From Tessaracoccus palaemonis (lineage in GTDB: Bacteria > Actinomycetota > Actinomycetes > Propionibacteriales > Propionibacteriaceae), in the NCBI RefSeq assembly GCF_019316905.1, contig NZ_CP079216.1, positions 2,604,001 to 2,668,000 of the forward strand: a DNA stretch of 64,000 nt. Reading direction: 5' to 3'. Below, piece after piece: positions 16,965 through 26,069 of the stretch. The notes beneath the pieces are model-generated. The model did not search any database, was not told where the DNA came from, and worked only from the letters and a program-made list of their open reading frames with translations. The translations under genes were made by a program, and so were the position numbers. Within the stretch, counting starts at the first letter, position 1. Each line of letters opens with the position of its first letter.

Positions 16965-18017
16965 TCAGGCCGTGACCGACTCGGTCGCGCCCTTCCACAG
17001 GTTGATGCCCTCGACGCCGCTGTGGGTGTCGATGGCCTTCAGCTCCTCGGCGGTGAACTCGAGGTTGCCGAGCGCGTCGAGGTTGTTGTCGAGCTGGGCG
17101 ACCGAGGACGCCCCGAGCACCACGGAGGTGACCGAAGCGGCGCCCTGGTCCCGCAGCGCCCACGCGATCGCCAGCTGCGCCAGCGACTGGCCGCGGGCCT
17201 CGGCGATCTTGTTCAGCTCGCGGAGCTGGGCGATGTTCTCCTCCTTCAGGAGGTCCGTGTCGAGCGACTTGTGCTGGGCGGCGCGCGAGTCCGCGGGGAT
17301 CCCGTCCAGGTAGCGCGACGTGAGCATGCCCTGGGCGAGCGGCGAGAAGCCTATGACGCCCATGCCGGCCTGCGCGGCGGCCTCCAGGAGGCTCGGGCTG
17401 CCCTCCTCGACCCAGCGGTTGAGGATCGAGTAGGAGGGCTGGTGGATCACGAGCGGCGTGCCCAGTGAGCGGGCGATCTCCTGCGCCTTGAGGGTCAGTC
17501 CCGCCGAGTAGGAGGAGATGCCTGCGTAGAGCGCCTTGCCGGTACGGACGGCCTGGTCGAGGGCGGCCATGGTCTCCTCGAGCGGGGTCTCCGGGTCGGG
17601 ACGGTGGTGGTAGAAGATGTCGACGTAGTCGACGCGCATCCGCTGGAGGGAATCGTCGAGCGAGCTGAGGAGGTACTTGCGGGACCCTCCGAAGCCGTAG
17701 GGACCGGGCCACATGTCCCAGCCCGCCTTGCTCGAGATGACCAGCTCGTGGCGGTAGCCGGCGAAGTCCTCCGAGTAGATGCGGCCGAAGTTGGTCTCGG
17801 CCGAGCCGTAGGGCGGGCCGTAGTTGTTGGCGAGGTCGAAGTGGGTCACGCCGCGGTCGAAGGCCCTGCGCAGCACATCGCGCTGGGTCTGGAGCGGCTT
17901 GTCGTCGCCGAAGTTGTGCCACAGCCCCAGCGAGACGGCAGGCAGCTTCAGGCCGGAAGTGCCGAGGCGGCGGTAGGGCATGGACTCGTATCGGTCAGCG
18001 GATGCGACATAGGTCAT
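16965..18017 (-). CDS. Aldo/keto reductase, YghZ/L-glyceraldehyde-3-phosphate reductase type
   Basis: 350 aa TIM-barrel oxidoreductase using NADPH. The N-terminal MPYRRLGTSGLKLPAVSLGLW is typical. The catalytic Tyr is in FDLANNYGPPYGSAE, Lys in VISSKAGW and His in DIFYHHRPD. The GSRKYLLSSLDDSLQRMRVDYVD stretch closely fits E. coli YghZ, which reduces L-glyceraldehyde-3-phosphate. Detoxification of aldehydes is the most likely role. It is monocistronic by spacing. Confidence 0.9.
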   Translation of the reverse strand: MTYVASADRYESMPYRRLGTSGLKLPAVSLGLWHNFGDDKPLQTQRDVLRRAFDRGVTHFDLANNYGPPYGSAETNFGRIYSEDFAGYRHELVISSKAGWDMWPGPYGFGGSRKYLLSSLDDSLQRMRVDYVDIFYHHRPDPETPLEETMAALDQAVRTGKALYAGISSYSAGLTLKAQEIARSLGTPLVIHQPSYSILNRWVEEGSPSLLEAAAQAGMGVIGFSPLAQGMLTSRYLDGIPADSRAAQHKSLDTDLLKEENIAQLRELNKIAEARGQSLAQLAIAWALRDQGAASVTSVVLGASSVAQLDNNLDALGNLEFTAEELKAIDTHSGVEGINLWKGATESVTA

Positions 18018-18038
18018 GCGCCCAGCCTAGTGACGCTC

Positions 18039-18527
18039 TCAGCCGAGCGTGCCCGCCGTCGCCCGCCGTGCCACCCTCTCCGGGGCACCGGGGATCGTGC
18101 CCACGAGCCGGGCCGACACCTCCACCTCGACCACCACCCAGGGCGCCGTCCCCCGCACGTCGCAGCCGGTCATCGTGGCCGCGTTCCTGCCCGCCGTCGC
18201 CGCCGCGGCCAAGCAGGAGTCCCCGCCCCGGACCGCCGCGGACACGCCGGCCAGCGCCGCGAGCTCGGCCGTCTGCTGCGCCTTGCGGGCCACCGCGAAC
18301 CAGCCGATCAGTACGCAGGCCGCCAGCGTCACGGCCAGCACACCCGCGCACGCCCCGACCACGAGCATCGACCCCGCGGCTCCCCGCTCGGAGCCCTCCC
18401 GTCGGCGGAGGGGAGCCGACAGGAGGACCCCGGCCGCCCGGCGCAGCCGAACCGACAGGAGGGTTCGGGCGGACCGAAGTGGGCGGCCGGACCGGAGTGG
18501 GGCTGGGCGGCTCGCCGGACCCGTCAC
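18039..18527 (-). CDS. TadE-like/Rv3654c-like membrane protein (Tad locus)
   Basis: 162 aa from GTG 18527, which overlaps the stop of the preceding TadE gene by 4 nt. After an Arg/Leu/Ser-rich leader of ~50 residues comes GAAGSMLVVGACAGVLAVTLAACVLIGWFAV, one transmembrane segment with a prepilin-like Gly-Ser before it. An Ala-rich, secreted-side portion with two cysteines follows. It matches the 'helicase/secretion neighborhood TadE-like' family of actinobacteria. The Arg-rich leader is encoded by imperfect direct repeats, so a start closer to the membrane segment cannot be excluded. Confidence 0.7.
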   Translation of the reverse strand: MTGPASRPAPLRSGRPLRSARTLLSVRLRRAAGVLLSAPLRRREGSERGAAGSMLVVGACAGVLAVTLAACVLIGWFAVARKAQQTAELAALAGVSAAVRGGDSCLAAAATAGRNAATMTGCDVRGTAPWVVVEVEVSARLVGTIPGAPERVARRATAGTLG

Positions 18528-18874
18528 GGCCCGACACCCGGTTCGTACGCGGCCCACGCCTCTGCCGTGACGGACACCGTCCCCAGCCCCACGACGACCA
18601 CGGGCGCTGTGACGGTGACCCGGACGCCGTCGGCCTGCCGGTCGACCTCGACCTCCGCGCCCGCGGGCGCCCTGGCCAGCGCCGCCGAGACGGCCTCGCC
18701 GTCCCCGCGGGCCGTCTGCCGGGCGACCTGCGATCCCGCCTCCTGGCAGGCGGCCTGCGCGACGCCGAGCATCGTCAGGCTGACAAGGCACGCCGTCAGC
18801 AGGGTGGCCGTCACGATCCCGACGGCCAGCTCAACCGTGACGAGCCCTCGCTGGCCACCCGGCCGCGGCATCAC
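18524..18874 (-). CDS. TadE-family minor pilin
   Basis: 116 aa. The start GGQRGLVTVELAVGIVTATLLTACLVSLTML is a type IV-like prepilin segment, with the conserved Gly and Glu at the processing site (GLVTVE). The rest is a small periplasm-facing domain with alternating Val strands. TadE/F pseudopilins assemble with Flp pilins. The gene overlaps its neighbours on both sides by 4 nt, within the Tad operon. Confidence 0.8.
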   Translation of the reverse strand: MMPRPGGQRGLVTVELAVGIVTATLLTACLVSLTMLGVAQAACQEAGSQVARQTARGDGEAVSAALARAPAGAEVEVDRQADGVRVTVTAPVVVVGLGTVSVTAEAWAAYEPGVGP

Positions 18875-19086
18875 AGGCCCTCGGCGACCCGGGTGAAGAT
18901 CTCCACCACCCAGTCGAACAGGGTCTTGAAGAAGGTGTTGTCGCTGAAGATCCGCAGGAGCACGAGCGCCACGGCGGCCGCGGCCAGCAGGCCGATGGCG
19001 TACTCGACGGTGGTGAGACCGCGCTCGGCCAACCGGGCGCGACGGCTGATCTTCGTGGGCGTCTTGGCGACGACGAGGTGGGACAT
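18871..19086 (-). CDS. DUF4244 Flp-pilin-like protein
   Basis: 71 aa. The segment ERGLTTVEYAIGLLAAAAVALVLLRIF is a prepilin-type helix with TTVEYA after the Gly cleavage site, as in Flp/PilA pilins; DUF4244 covers these actinobacterial versions. It is probably the major pilin of the Tad locus. AAGGAA lies about 8 nt before the ATG. A 105-bp gap separates it from the helicase gene, where a promoter for the pilin genes could lie. Confidence 0.8.
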   Translation of the reverse strand: MSHLVVAKTPTKISRRARLAERGLTTVEYAIGLLAAAAVALVLLRIFSDNTFFKTLFDWVVEIFTRVAEGL

Positions 19087-19191
19087 GGCCGGTTCCTTCC
19101 GTGAGCGGCTGCCTTTCAGCCGGTCACGGACGTGATGACCGATTCAGCGCCCGAGTCTCCACTCCCGTTCAAGGGTGTGGATAGCACCCGG

Positions 19192-21480
19192 CTACGGAAG
19201 CGGCTGGTCGAGCAGCAGCGCGAGGAGCTCGGTGGCGTCGGCCTTGTTCAGCACCTGATTCTGGTTGCCGCACTTCGGCGACACGACGCAGGCTGGGCAG
19301 CCGTCGGCGCAGGGGCATCTCGTGAGGCGGTCGAGGGTGGCGCGCAGCCACAGTTCCGCGACGTCGTAGCCGCGGTAGGCGAAGCCGGACCCGCCGGTCA
19401 TGCCGTCGTGCACGAAGATCGTCGCGACCCCCGTGTCGGGGTGCAGCGCGGTACTCACCCCGCCGATGTCCCACCGGTCGCAGGGCGCCAAGGCGGGCAG
19501 GAGGCCGATGGCCGTGTGCTCCATCGCGTGCGCGGCGGCGCCGACCTGGAGCTCATCCCAGCCGAGCCTGCCCAGCAGTCCGGGCGGCACGGTCCACCAC
19601 ACCGCCTGCGTGATCATCTGCCGTCGCGGCAGCTCCAGCGTGGTGGTGTCCCACACCTCGTGGGTGACCTCGTCGCGGCGCAGGTAGGCAAGCACCTGCG
19701 AGTCGAGCCGGACGTCGCCGCGGTGGATGGTCGTGCGCCCCAGGGGCCGCGAGTCGGTGGTGCCGAGGATCTGGATGTCGAAGCTCTCCTGCGGCTGGGT
19801 GTAGTAGCGGGGGCGGCCCGCCACGACGATGGCCTGGTGGTCCTCCTCGTCGAGGCTCTCGACGAGGAACGACTCCCCCTGGTGGAGGTAGACGGCACCC
19901 GGATGCACCGTGCGGTCGGCGGCGCCGACGTCGACCATGCCCACCACGCGGCCGGTGTCGCGCTCGATGATGTCGAGCGGCCGCTCGCCGATGGAGCGCA
20001 GGTTGATGTAGTCGACGGCACGGTCCGGACGCGTCCAGAAGTACCGCCCCGCACGGTTCCGCAACACCCCCTGGGTCGCGAGGGTGTCGAGCAGGGCACC
20101 GATCGTGGGCCCGAACCAGCGGGCATCCTCGATCGTGAGGGGGCGCTCCTGCGCGGCGGCGGCGAGGTGCGGGCCGAGGACGCGGGGGTTCTCGGGATGC
20201 AGGATGGCCGCCTCGACGGGCGCGTCGAACACCAGCTCGGGGTGCTCGAGGAGGTAGACGTCGAGCGGGTCCTCGCGGCCCAACAGCACCACCAGCGCGT
20301 CCTGACCGCGGCGGCCCGCGCGGCCGGCCTGCTGCCAGAAGGAGGCCAGCTTGCCCGGGTAGCCCGAGACGAGCACGGCGTCCATCCCGGCGATGTCGAC
20401 GCCCAGCTCGAGCGCGTTGGTGCTTGCCAGCCCCCCGAGCTCTCCGCTGTGCAGGGCCGCCTCAAGGCCGCGCCGGTCGATCGCGAGGTAGCCGCCGCGG
20501 TACGAGGCGATGCGGGCGGGGTCCTTGGCCAGTTCCTGCGCGGCCAGCGAGACGAGCTCTGCGCCCTGCCGGGAGGGGACGAACGCAATGGTCTGGCGTC
20601 CCTCGTCCGAGAGCGACGACAGGAGAAAGGCCGTGTCGCCGCGCAGCGAGTCCGCCGGCCGCCAGAGCGCGACGGTGCGGCGACCCGCGGGCGACGTGTC
20701 CTCCTCCACGATCGTCACCTCGTCCACCCCGGCTAGCGACGCGGCGAACTCCGCGGCGTTGGGCGCGGTCGCCGACGACAGGGCCACGATCGGCTCCGCG
20801 CCGTACATCGCGGCGAGCCGGCGCAGCCGCCGGATCACCTGCGCGACATGTGCACCGAAGACCCCCTGGTAGCGGTGCGCCTCGTCGATGACGATGTAGC
20901 GCAGCGAGCCGAGCAGCCTCGACCACCGCTGGTGGTTCGGCAGGACGGAGAAGTGCAGCATGTCCGGATTGGTCAGCACGTAGCTGGCATGGTCGCGGGC
21001 GAATCGTCGCTCGGCCTCGTCCGAGTCGCCGTCCAGCGTGGAGATGCGCCAGGACGCCGGGCCGAGCTCCGCGGCCGCGCGCGCCTGGTCGTGGGCCAGC
21101 GCCTTCGTCGGCGCCAGGTAGATGGCCGTGTGTCTGGAGCGCGTGAGACGTCGCCTCGACGACGTCGCCTCGGACCCGACGGTGCCGTCGACACAGGCCG
21201 CGAGCACCGGCATCAGGTAGCCGAGGGTCTTGCCGGAGCCGGTCGCGGTGCAGATCATCGCGTGGCTCCCGCGGAAGAGGGCGTCGGCGAACTCCGCCTG
21301 GTGCGCCCAGGGCTCCGGCACCCCGGCCGACTCGATCCGGGCGACGGTGTCGGCCGCCAGCCAGGCCGGCCAGGCGACGCCCACCCCGTCGCGGGGCTCC
21401 CGCACGGACACGGCCGTCACCTCGTCGCGCGCCAGCACCCAGTCGAATTCCACCCCACCACTGTGCCAGGGCCCTCGCAC
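19192..21480 (-). CDS. MrfA-like DEAH-box helicase (helicase/secretion neighbourhood)
   Basis: 762 aa (753 if the alternative GTG at 21453 is used). Superfamily 2 helicase: Walker A ATGSGKTLGYLMP, DEAH box YIVIDEAHRYQGVFG, and motif VI QQAGRAGRRGQDAL. The C-terminal DUF1998-type domain has four cysteines in CPCADGCPACVVSPKCG, a zinc or iron-sulfur site as in the DNA-repair helicase MrfA/YprA. In actinobacteria this gene constantly neighbours tad genes, although a direct role in pilus assembly is not established. It follows tadC by 90 bp on the same strand. Confidence 0.9.
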   Translation of the reverse strand: MRGPWHSGGVEFDWVLARDEVTAVSVREPRDGVGVAWPAWLAADTVARIESAGVPEPWAHQAEFADALFRGSHAMICTATGSGKTLGYLMPVLAACVDGTVGSEATSSRRRLTRSRHTAIYLAPTKALAHDQARAAAELGPASWRISTLDGDSDEAERRFARDHASYVLTNPDMLHFSVLPNHQRWSRLLGSLRYIVIDEAHRYQGVFGAHVAQVIRRLRRLAAMYGAEPIVALSSATAPNAAEFAASLAGVDEVTIVEEDTSPAGRRTVALWRPADSLRGDTAFLLSSLSDEGRQTIAFVPSRQGAELVSLAAQELAKDPARIASYRGGYLAIDRRGLEAALHSGELGGLASTNALELGVDIAGMDAVLVSGYPGKLASFWQQAGRAGRRGQDALVVLLGREDPLDVYLLEHPELVFDAPVEAAILHPENPRVLGPHLAAAAQERPLTIEDARWFGPTIGALLDTLATQGVLRNRAGRYFWTRPDRAVDYINLRSIGERPLDIIERDTGRVVGMVDVGAADRTVHPGAVYLHQGESFLVESLDEEDHQAIVVAGRPRYYTQPQESFDIQILGTTDSRPLGRTTIHRGDVRLDSQVLAYLRRDEVTHEVWDTTTLELPRRQMITQAVWWTVPPGLLGRLGWDELQVGAAAHAMEHTAIGLLPALAPCDRWDIGGVSTALHPDTGVATIFVHDGMTGGSGFAYRGYDVAELWLRATLDRLTRCPCADGCPACVVSPKCGNQNQVLNKADATELLALLLDQPLP

Positions 21481-21570
21481 GTCGTGTGTCCGAGGCCCTG
21501 GCGGCAGGCGCTCTGGTCAGTGCTCGTCGTACTGGTCCCCCTGTGCGGCGCTCCTGTGGCCGCCGCCCCG

Positions 21571-22190
21571 TCAGCCGACGAGGCCCGCGAGCAGGCCGGC
21601 GATGATCGGCACCACGCCGACGAGCACGAAGGCCGGCAGGAAACACACCATCAGCGGCACGACTGACCGCACGCCGACCTTGCGCGCGCTCGCCAACGCC
21701 TGGTCGGCCGCCTCCCGGCGGGCGTCCTCCGCCAGGTCACGCAGGGTGGGCGCCAGTGAGATGCCGGACCGCTCGGCCCTCGCCATCTCGCGGCCCACCT
21801 CCGCCCAGCCCGGGTGCCCATCGGCCGCCTCCCACGCCTGAGCGCCGAGGTGGCCGAGCCGGAATCGCGCAGCCACCCGGCCGAGGGCCTCACCCGTGGG
21901 CCCTGGCGTCGCCTCGCCCCGATGGCGACGCCGGCCGACAACGGTAGGCCGGCCTCGAGGCAGGCGGCCAGCAGGTCGAGGGCCTCGGGGATCCCCCGGT
22001 CCCGTGACGCGCGGCCCGCTGAACCTGTAGCGCGTCCCAGTGCGTCCCCCATCCGCCGGGCTCGAGAACGAACGCAGCGTGCCCGCCCGGCGTGCCCGGT
22101 CGTTCGGAGCCGCCGGAGGCGGGCGGGTGCGGGTGAGCACGCGATCAGCCAGGCGACGCCCAGCAGCAGGGTGGCCACCACGCCGGTCAT
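21571..22190 (-). pseudogene. tadC-like type II/IV secretion protein, frameshifted
   Basis: The gene starts at ATG 22190 (4-nt overlap with tadB) with MTGVVATLLLGVAWLIAC and reads IPEALDLLAACLEAGLPLSA in one frame. It then continues as TPGPTGEALGRVAARFRLG through VVPLMVCFLPAFVLVGVVP in another frame to the stop at 21571. The shift maps to the C4 run at 21917-21920 (G4 on the coding strand); one more G would give a continuous 206-aa T2SSF-domain protein. Either this is a true 1-nt deletion, a sequencing error in a G run, or a recoding site. TadC forms the inner-membrane platform with TadB. Confidence 0.75.
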
Positions 22191-22981
22191 GGCCCGGCCC
22201 GCCGCGTCGGATTCTCGGCGAGCCGGTCGATCCACAGCACTCCCACTGCGGTCAGCACCGTGCCTACGAGCACGAGGACCCCGCCGGCGGGGCTCGCCAG
22301 GAGGAACGCGACGGGATCGGCCCCGGCCGCGGTGCCCAGCAGCACCGCGCCGAACGGGAGTGCGGCCATGATCCGGCCGCTCGCGCGGGCCGCGGCGAGC
22401 TCCGCCTCGACCACCCCTGCGAGCGCCCGCTCGGCCCTCAGCGACTCGGAGGTCCGCCCCAGCACGGCGGCCACCGGGGCCCCGCTGCGTTCCGCGACCC
22501 GCCACGCGCTCGCGAGGGCTGCCCCGCCCCCGCCGCCGGGAGAGCCGGTCAGCCGTCGCAGCTCCTCGGGCACGTCGGCCCCGAGGCGGGCGGCCGTGGC
22601 GGCGGGCGCGAGCATCGGGCTGTCGGTTGCCGCCATCGCGAGCGCCTCCTGCGGGATGTGCCCGGCCCGCAGGAGTGCGGCCAGCAGGCGCGCGGCCCTG
22701 GCCGTCTCGGCCGACCCCACGGCGGCGGCCGCCCTGCGCCGATGTCGGGTGGCCAGCAGGATCACGGTCCCGGCCGCCACCGCCGCCACCAGCACCCACC
22801 CGGCCGCCCACGGGACGACGACGGCGGCCAGGGCCGTCGCCGCGATGGCCGCAGCGATGAGGGGCGCCGTCCCACGTCGCCCGGACGACGGGCGGGGCGG
22901 GTGCAGCCGCCGCAGGCCGCGGGCAGGCGGCGGCGTGATGAGCAGCAGGGCGGCGAGCCCGGCCAGCACCGCGGCGATCAT
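22187..22981 (-). CDS. tadB: TadB-like pilus assembly platform protein
   Basis: 264 aa from ATG 22981, whose A overlaps the tadA stop region (ATGA); an ATG at 22990 is also possible. Hydrophobic N-terminal segments are followed by a T2SSF-like cytosolic helical domain containing ARLLAALLRAGHIPQEALAMAA and RSGAPVAAVL. Two C-terminal membrane segments end the protein. It should pair with TadC and the TadA ATPase to drive pilin assembly. Confidence 0.82.
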   Translation of the reverse strand: MIAAVLAGLAALLLITPPPARGLRRLHPPRPSSGRRGTAPLIAAAIAATALAAVVVPWAAGWVLVAAVAAGTVILLATRHRRRAAAAVGSAETARAARLLAALLRAGHIPQEALAMAATDSPMLAPAATAARLGADVPEELRRLTGSPGGGGGAALASAWRVAERSGAPVAAVLGRTSESLRAERALAGVVEAELAAARASGRIMAALPFGAVLLGTAAGADPVAFLLASPAGGVLVLVGTVLTAVGVLWIDRLAENPTRRAGP

Positions 22982-24117
22982 GACAGCCAACCCTCCAGCA
23001 CACCGGCGGCATCCTCACGCACGACGCCCCCGCTTCCGAAGGAGACGGCCGGGCACACCTGCACCAGGGCGTCCTCCCCGCGGGCCAGGACGCCGATGCC
23101 CTGCACCCTGCGCAGGCCGTCGGCCCTGCGTGTCAGGTGGATGACGACCCGCAGGGCGGCGGCGACCTGGGCGTGGCACGCCTCGCGGGTCAGGCCCGCG
23201 AGCGTCGCGAGGGCCTCCAGCCTGGCCGGCACGTCCGAGGCCGAGTTCGCGTGCACGGTTCCGCAGCCGCCCTCGTGCCCGGTGTTGAGAGCCGTGAGCA
23301 GGTCCCGCAGCTCCGGGCCCCGGACCTCCCCCACCACCAGCCGGTCCGGTCTCATCCGCAGGGCCTGCCTGACCAGCGTGGTCAGCCCGATCTGACCGGT
23401 GCCCTCCCCATTGGCGGGCCGTCCCTCGAGCCGTACGCAGTGCGGGTGGTCCGGGTCCAGCTCCCTGGCGTCCTCCACCAGCACGATGCGCTCGTGGCCG
23501 GGCACGAGCGACAGAAGAGCCGAGAGCAGCGTCGTCTTGCCCGTGCCGGTCCCACCGGAGATGAGGAACGGCACCTTCGACGACACCACGGCCGCGAGCA
23601 GCTCGGCACCGGCAGGCGGCAGGGAACCAGCGTCCACCAGGTCCTGGAGGCGCAGACTCCTGACCGCCGGGATGCGCAGGGAGATGCAGGTTCCCGGCGC
23701 GGCGACCGGGGCGAGTACCGCGTGGAGGCGGACCCCGCTCGGCAGCCGCCCGTCAACGAAGGGCGCGGCATCGTCGAGCCTGCGTCCGGCCGCGGCCGAG
23801 AGACGGGTGGCGAGCTGGCGCACCTCCTCGTCGTCGGCGAACCGGATGTCCGCCCTCTCGAGGCCGCCACCGCGGTCGACGAACACGGCATCCGGCCCGT
23901 TCACCAGGACGTCAGAGACACCCTGCGCGTGGAGGAGGGGCTCGAGCTGGCCCGCACCGACGCTGCCGAGCCTCAGCTCGCGCATCGCCTGGGCGATGGC
24001 GGCATCCGTGACCACCACTCCGAGTCCCCTCAACGCGGCGGCGACGTCTCCGGGGGTATGCGGCCTCCCCAGCATCGCCAGTCTGGCCCGGAGCGGATCC
24101 AGCGGCAGGTCAGGCAT
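22978..24117 (-). CDS. tadA: TadA/CpaF-type secretion ATPase
   Basis: 379 aa. It has Walker A SGGTGTGKTTLLSALLSL, the Asp box IVLVEDARELDPDHPH and the His box GHEGGCGTVHANSA of the VirB11/TadA ATPases, plus the family's early LLHAQGVSDVLVNGPDAVFVDRGGG. It powers Flp pilus assembly. It overlaps the upstream CpaE-like gene by 8 nt and the downstream tadB by 4 nt. Confidence 0.93.
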   Translation of the reverse strand: MPDLPLDPLRARLAMLGRPHTPGDVAAALRGLGVVVTDAAIAQAMRELRLGSVGAGQLEPLLHAQGVSDVLVNGPDAVFVDRGGGLERADIRFADDEEVRQLATRLSAAAGRRLDDAAPFVDGRLPSGVRLHAVLAPVAAPGTCISLRIPAVRSLRLQDLVDAGSLPPAGAELLAAVVSSKVPFLISGGTGTGKTTLLSALLSLVPGHERIVLVEDARELDPDHPHCVRLEGRPANGEGTGQIGLTTLVRQALRMRPDRLVVGEVRGPELRDLLTALNTGHEGGCGTVHANSASDVPARLEALATLAGLTREACHAQVAAALRVVIHLTRRADGLRRVQGIGVLARGEDALVQVCPAVSFGSGGVVREDAAGVLEGWLS

Positions 24118-25117
24118 CGTCGATCCGTCCGAGCACCGACGCGGCGGAGCGCGCGAACCGGCGCGCCCTGCCCGCGATGGGAGCCAGTCCCAGTTCTGCG
24201 GCCTCCCGGACGGCCGCGTCCTCCTCGATGACGCCCAGGCACTCCAGCCCGAGCGAGCGCGAGACCACCTGTGCCGGAATGGCGCGGTGCCGGGCGGCGC
24301 GCAGCACCATGCCGGTCAGGCTGAGGCTGTGCTGGTCGGCCAACATGCGCGCGGACGCGACGCCACGGACGTCGGCCGCGACCACGAGCAGCAGCCGGTC
24401 AGGGGCGATCGGCGGAGGGTGACGGCCCGCGTCCACGAAGATGACGTCGAGCTCGGCGGCAAGTGCCCCCAGCACGGTGTGGACGGCCTCGTCATCGGGC
24501 GCCAGGGCATCGCGGGACTGCGCGACCACGGCGGCCCCACGCACACTCGGCAGGGAGGCCGCCAGCTGTCCGACCTCGCCCCTGGCCCGGGCCAGGTCCC
24601 CCCAGCGCAGCCCCGGCTCTGTCTCGGCTCCCAGAAGCAGGTCGAGTCCGCCGCCACCCTGCGCGAGGTCCACGACCGCGCTGCGTCGCCCGAGGCTCGC
24701 CGCGTGCAACGCCAGGGCCACGCACAGCGTGCTGGTCCCGACTCCCCCCGAGGCCCCGAGGACCGCGATGATCTGCCCGCGATCGGCCACCCCCGGCGCG
24801 ATCCGCCGGAGCTGCCCCGCGAGGGCTCCGGTCGCGTCGGGCAGCCGGATCACCGGCAGACCGAGGGCCGCCGAGCAGCGGGCCAGCTCGTCGACCGAGA
24901 AGCCGACGAGGATTGCCCGGCCAGGCGACACCGACTCCCAGCGTGCGGCGACCTCGACGCCCACCAACCGCAGCGATGCCGCCTGCCAGGCATCGGCGAT
25001 CTCGTCCGGATGGGCGGCGACGCGCACCGCCACCCCCAGCGCCGCGGCGCTGATCTCGACCGCCTCGATGATCCTGGTGTCCCGGGCGCACAACAGCACC
25101 CCTCCAACCGTCTCCAT
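24110..25117 (-). CDS. CpaE/Ssd-like MinD-family protein
   Basis: 335 aa from ATG 25117 with GGAGG just before it. An N-terminal receiver-like region is followed by the deviant P-loop AVLGASGGVGTSTLCVALAL, in which Thr replaces the second Lys, as in mycobacterial Ssd and actinobacterial CpaE-like proteins. The motif AVVDLAQGGGGLDLLLG is the switch region. CpaE proteins localise the Tad machinery, while Ssd has been linked to septum-site control. It heads the Tad operon, and its 140-bp divergent upstream region is shared with a methyltransferase gene. Confidence 0.85.
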   Translation of the reverse strand: METVGGVLLCARDTRIIEAVEISAAALGVAVRVAAHPDEIADAWQAASLRLVGVEVAARWESVSPGRAILVGFSVDELARCSAALGLPVIRLPDATGALAGQLRRIAPGVADRGQIIAVLGASGGVGTSTLCVALALHAASLGRRSAVVDLAQGGGGLDLLLGAETEPGLRWGDLARARGEVGQLAASLPSVRGAAVVAQSRDALAPDDEAVHTVLGALAAELDVIFVDAGRHPPPIAPDRLLLVVAADVRGVASARMLADQHSLSLTGMVLRAARHRAIPAQVVSRSLGLECLGVIEEDAAVREAAELGLAPIAGRARRFARSAASVLGRIDDA

Positions 25118-25256
25118 GCCTCCGTGATGACGGGCACAGGCGGCTGCACGCCAGCAGGTTCCGTACGTGTGGACAACTCGCCGCCGCGCCCCGGGACCGG
25201 CGGGCCGCGCGGGGCTACCCTGTATCGAGCAACCGTCCACCAGCCGAGAGGATCCC

Positions 25257-26000
25257 ATGGCCCGCACCGCCATCCCCACCGAAGCCATCGACTGGCTCGC
25301 CGTCTGGTCGGGGGTCCGCGGCCTGGTGCTCGCGCACGATGCGGCCTTCGCGCGGCTGCTCAGCGACCGGGACCACACCCTCTTCGCGCTCACCGATGAC
25401 CCGCGCCTCGCCGAACGGCTCGATGCGCGCGACAACGTGACGGCGCTCCTTGCACGCCCCGAGGCCATCCCCACCGACCCGTTCCAGTTCGAGGTGGTCT
25501 TCGTCCACCAGGGTCTGCACCGCTACAACCTCGACCAGGCCCTCCCCCAGATCGCCCGCGTCCTGCGCCCCGGCGGCTGCCTCAGCGCGTCCTACCTCGT
25601 GCGCGACGACTCCGTCCCGTGGGTCAGGCGGCTGTCCGCGCTGCTGCGCCGCTACGACCCGATGGCCATGAAGGGGGACTACGGGCACGCCTCCCTGGAG
25701 CGGCTGCGCGACTCCCGGTACTTCCCGGAGGTCGAGGACCGCGCGTTCCGAGTCTGGCAGCCGGTGTCCCGCGACGACCTGATGAAGCTCGTCATGGCTC
25801 AGCCGCTCGCCAGACGCCTCGACGACGGGCAGCTGGCGCAGCTGCTCGACCAGGTGGGAGAGCTGTACGACGGGGCCGTCCGCCCGAGCGAGTCGCTGCG
25901 GCTGCCCTTCCAGCTGCTGGCCTGGCGGGCCTGGGTCAGCCACGAGGAGCTGACCGGTCCCGTCGAGATCCCGGACAGCGCGCTGAACATCCCTCTGTGA
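25257..26000 (+). CDS. SAM-dependent methyltransferase-like protein
   Basis: 247 aa from ATG 25257 with GAGAGG upstream. The fold shows EVVFVHQGLHRYNLDQALPQIARVLRPGGCLSASYLV, motifs II-III of class I methyltransferases (LRPGG). The SAM-binding glycine loop is poor: residues near ALTDDPRLAERLDARD replace the usual DxGxG. It may be an inactive or divergent member. It is divergent from the Tad operon, as in related actinobacteria. Confidence 0.65.
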   Translation: MARTAIPTEAIDWLAVWSGVRGLVLAHDAAFARLLSDRDHTLFALTDDPRLAERLDARDNVTALLARPEAIPTDPFQFEVVFVHQGLHRYNLDQALPQIARVLRPGGCLSASYLVRDDSVPWVRRLSALLRRYDPMAMKGDYGHASLERLRDSRYFPEVEDRAFRVWQPVSRDDLMKLVMAQPLARRLDDGQLAQLLDQVGELYDGAVRPSESLRLPFQLLAWRAWVSHEELTGPVEIPDSALNIPL

Positions 26001-26069
26001 CGACAATTGCCGACCCCTGTCAGCAGGCCCTCCCCGGCTACTAGGCTGGCATCTGCGGAAGGAGCATCC

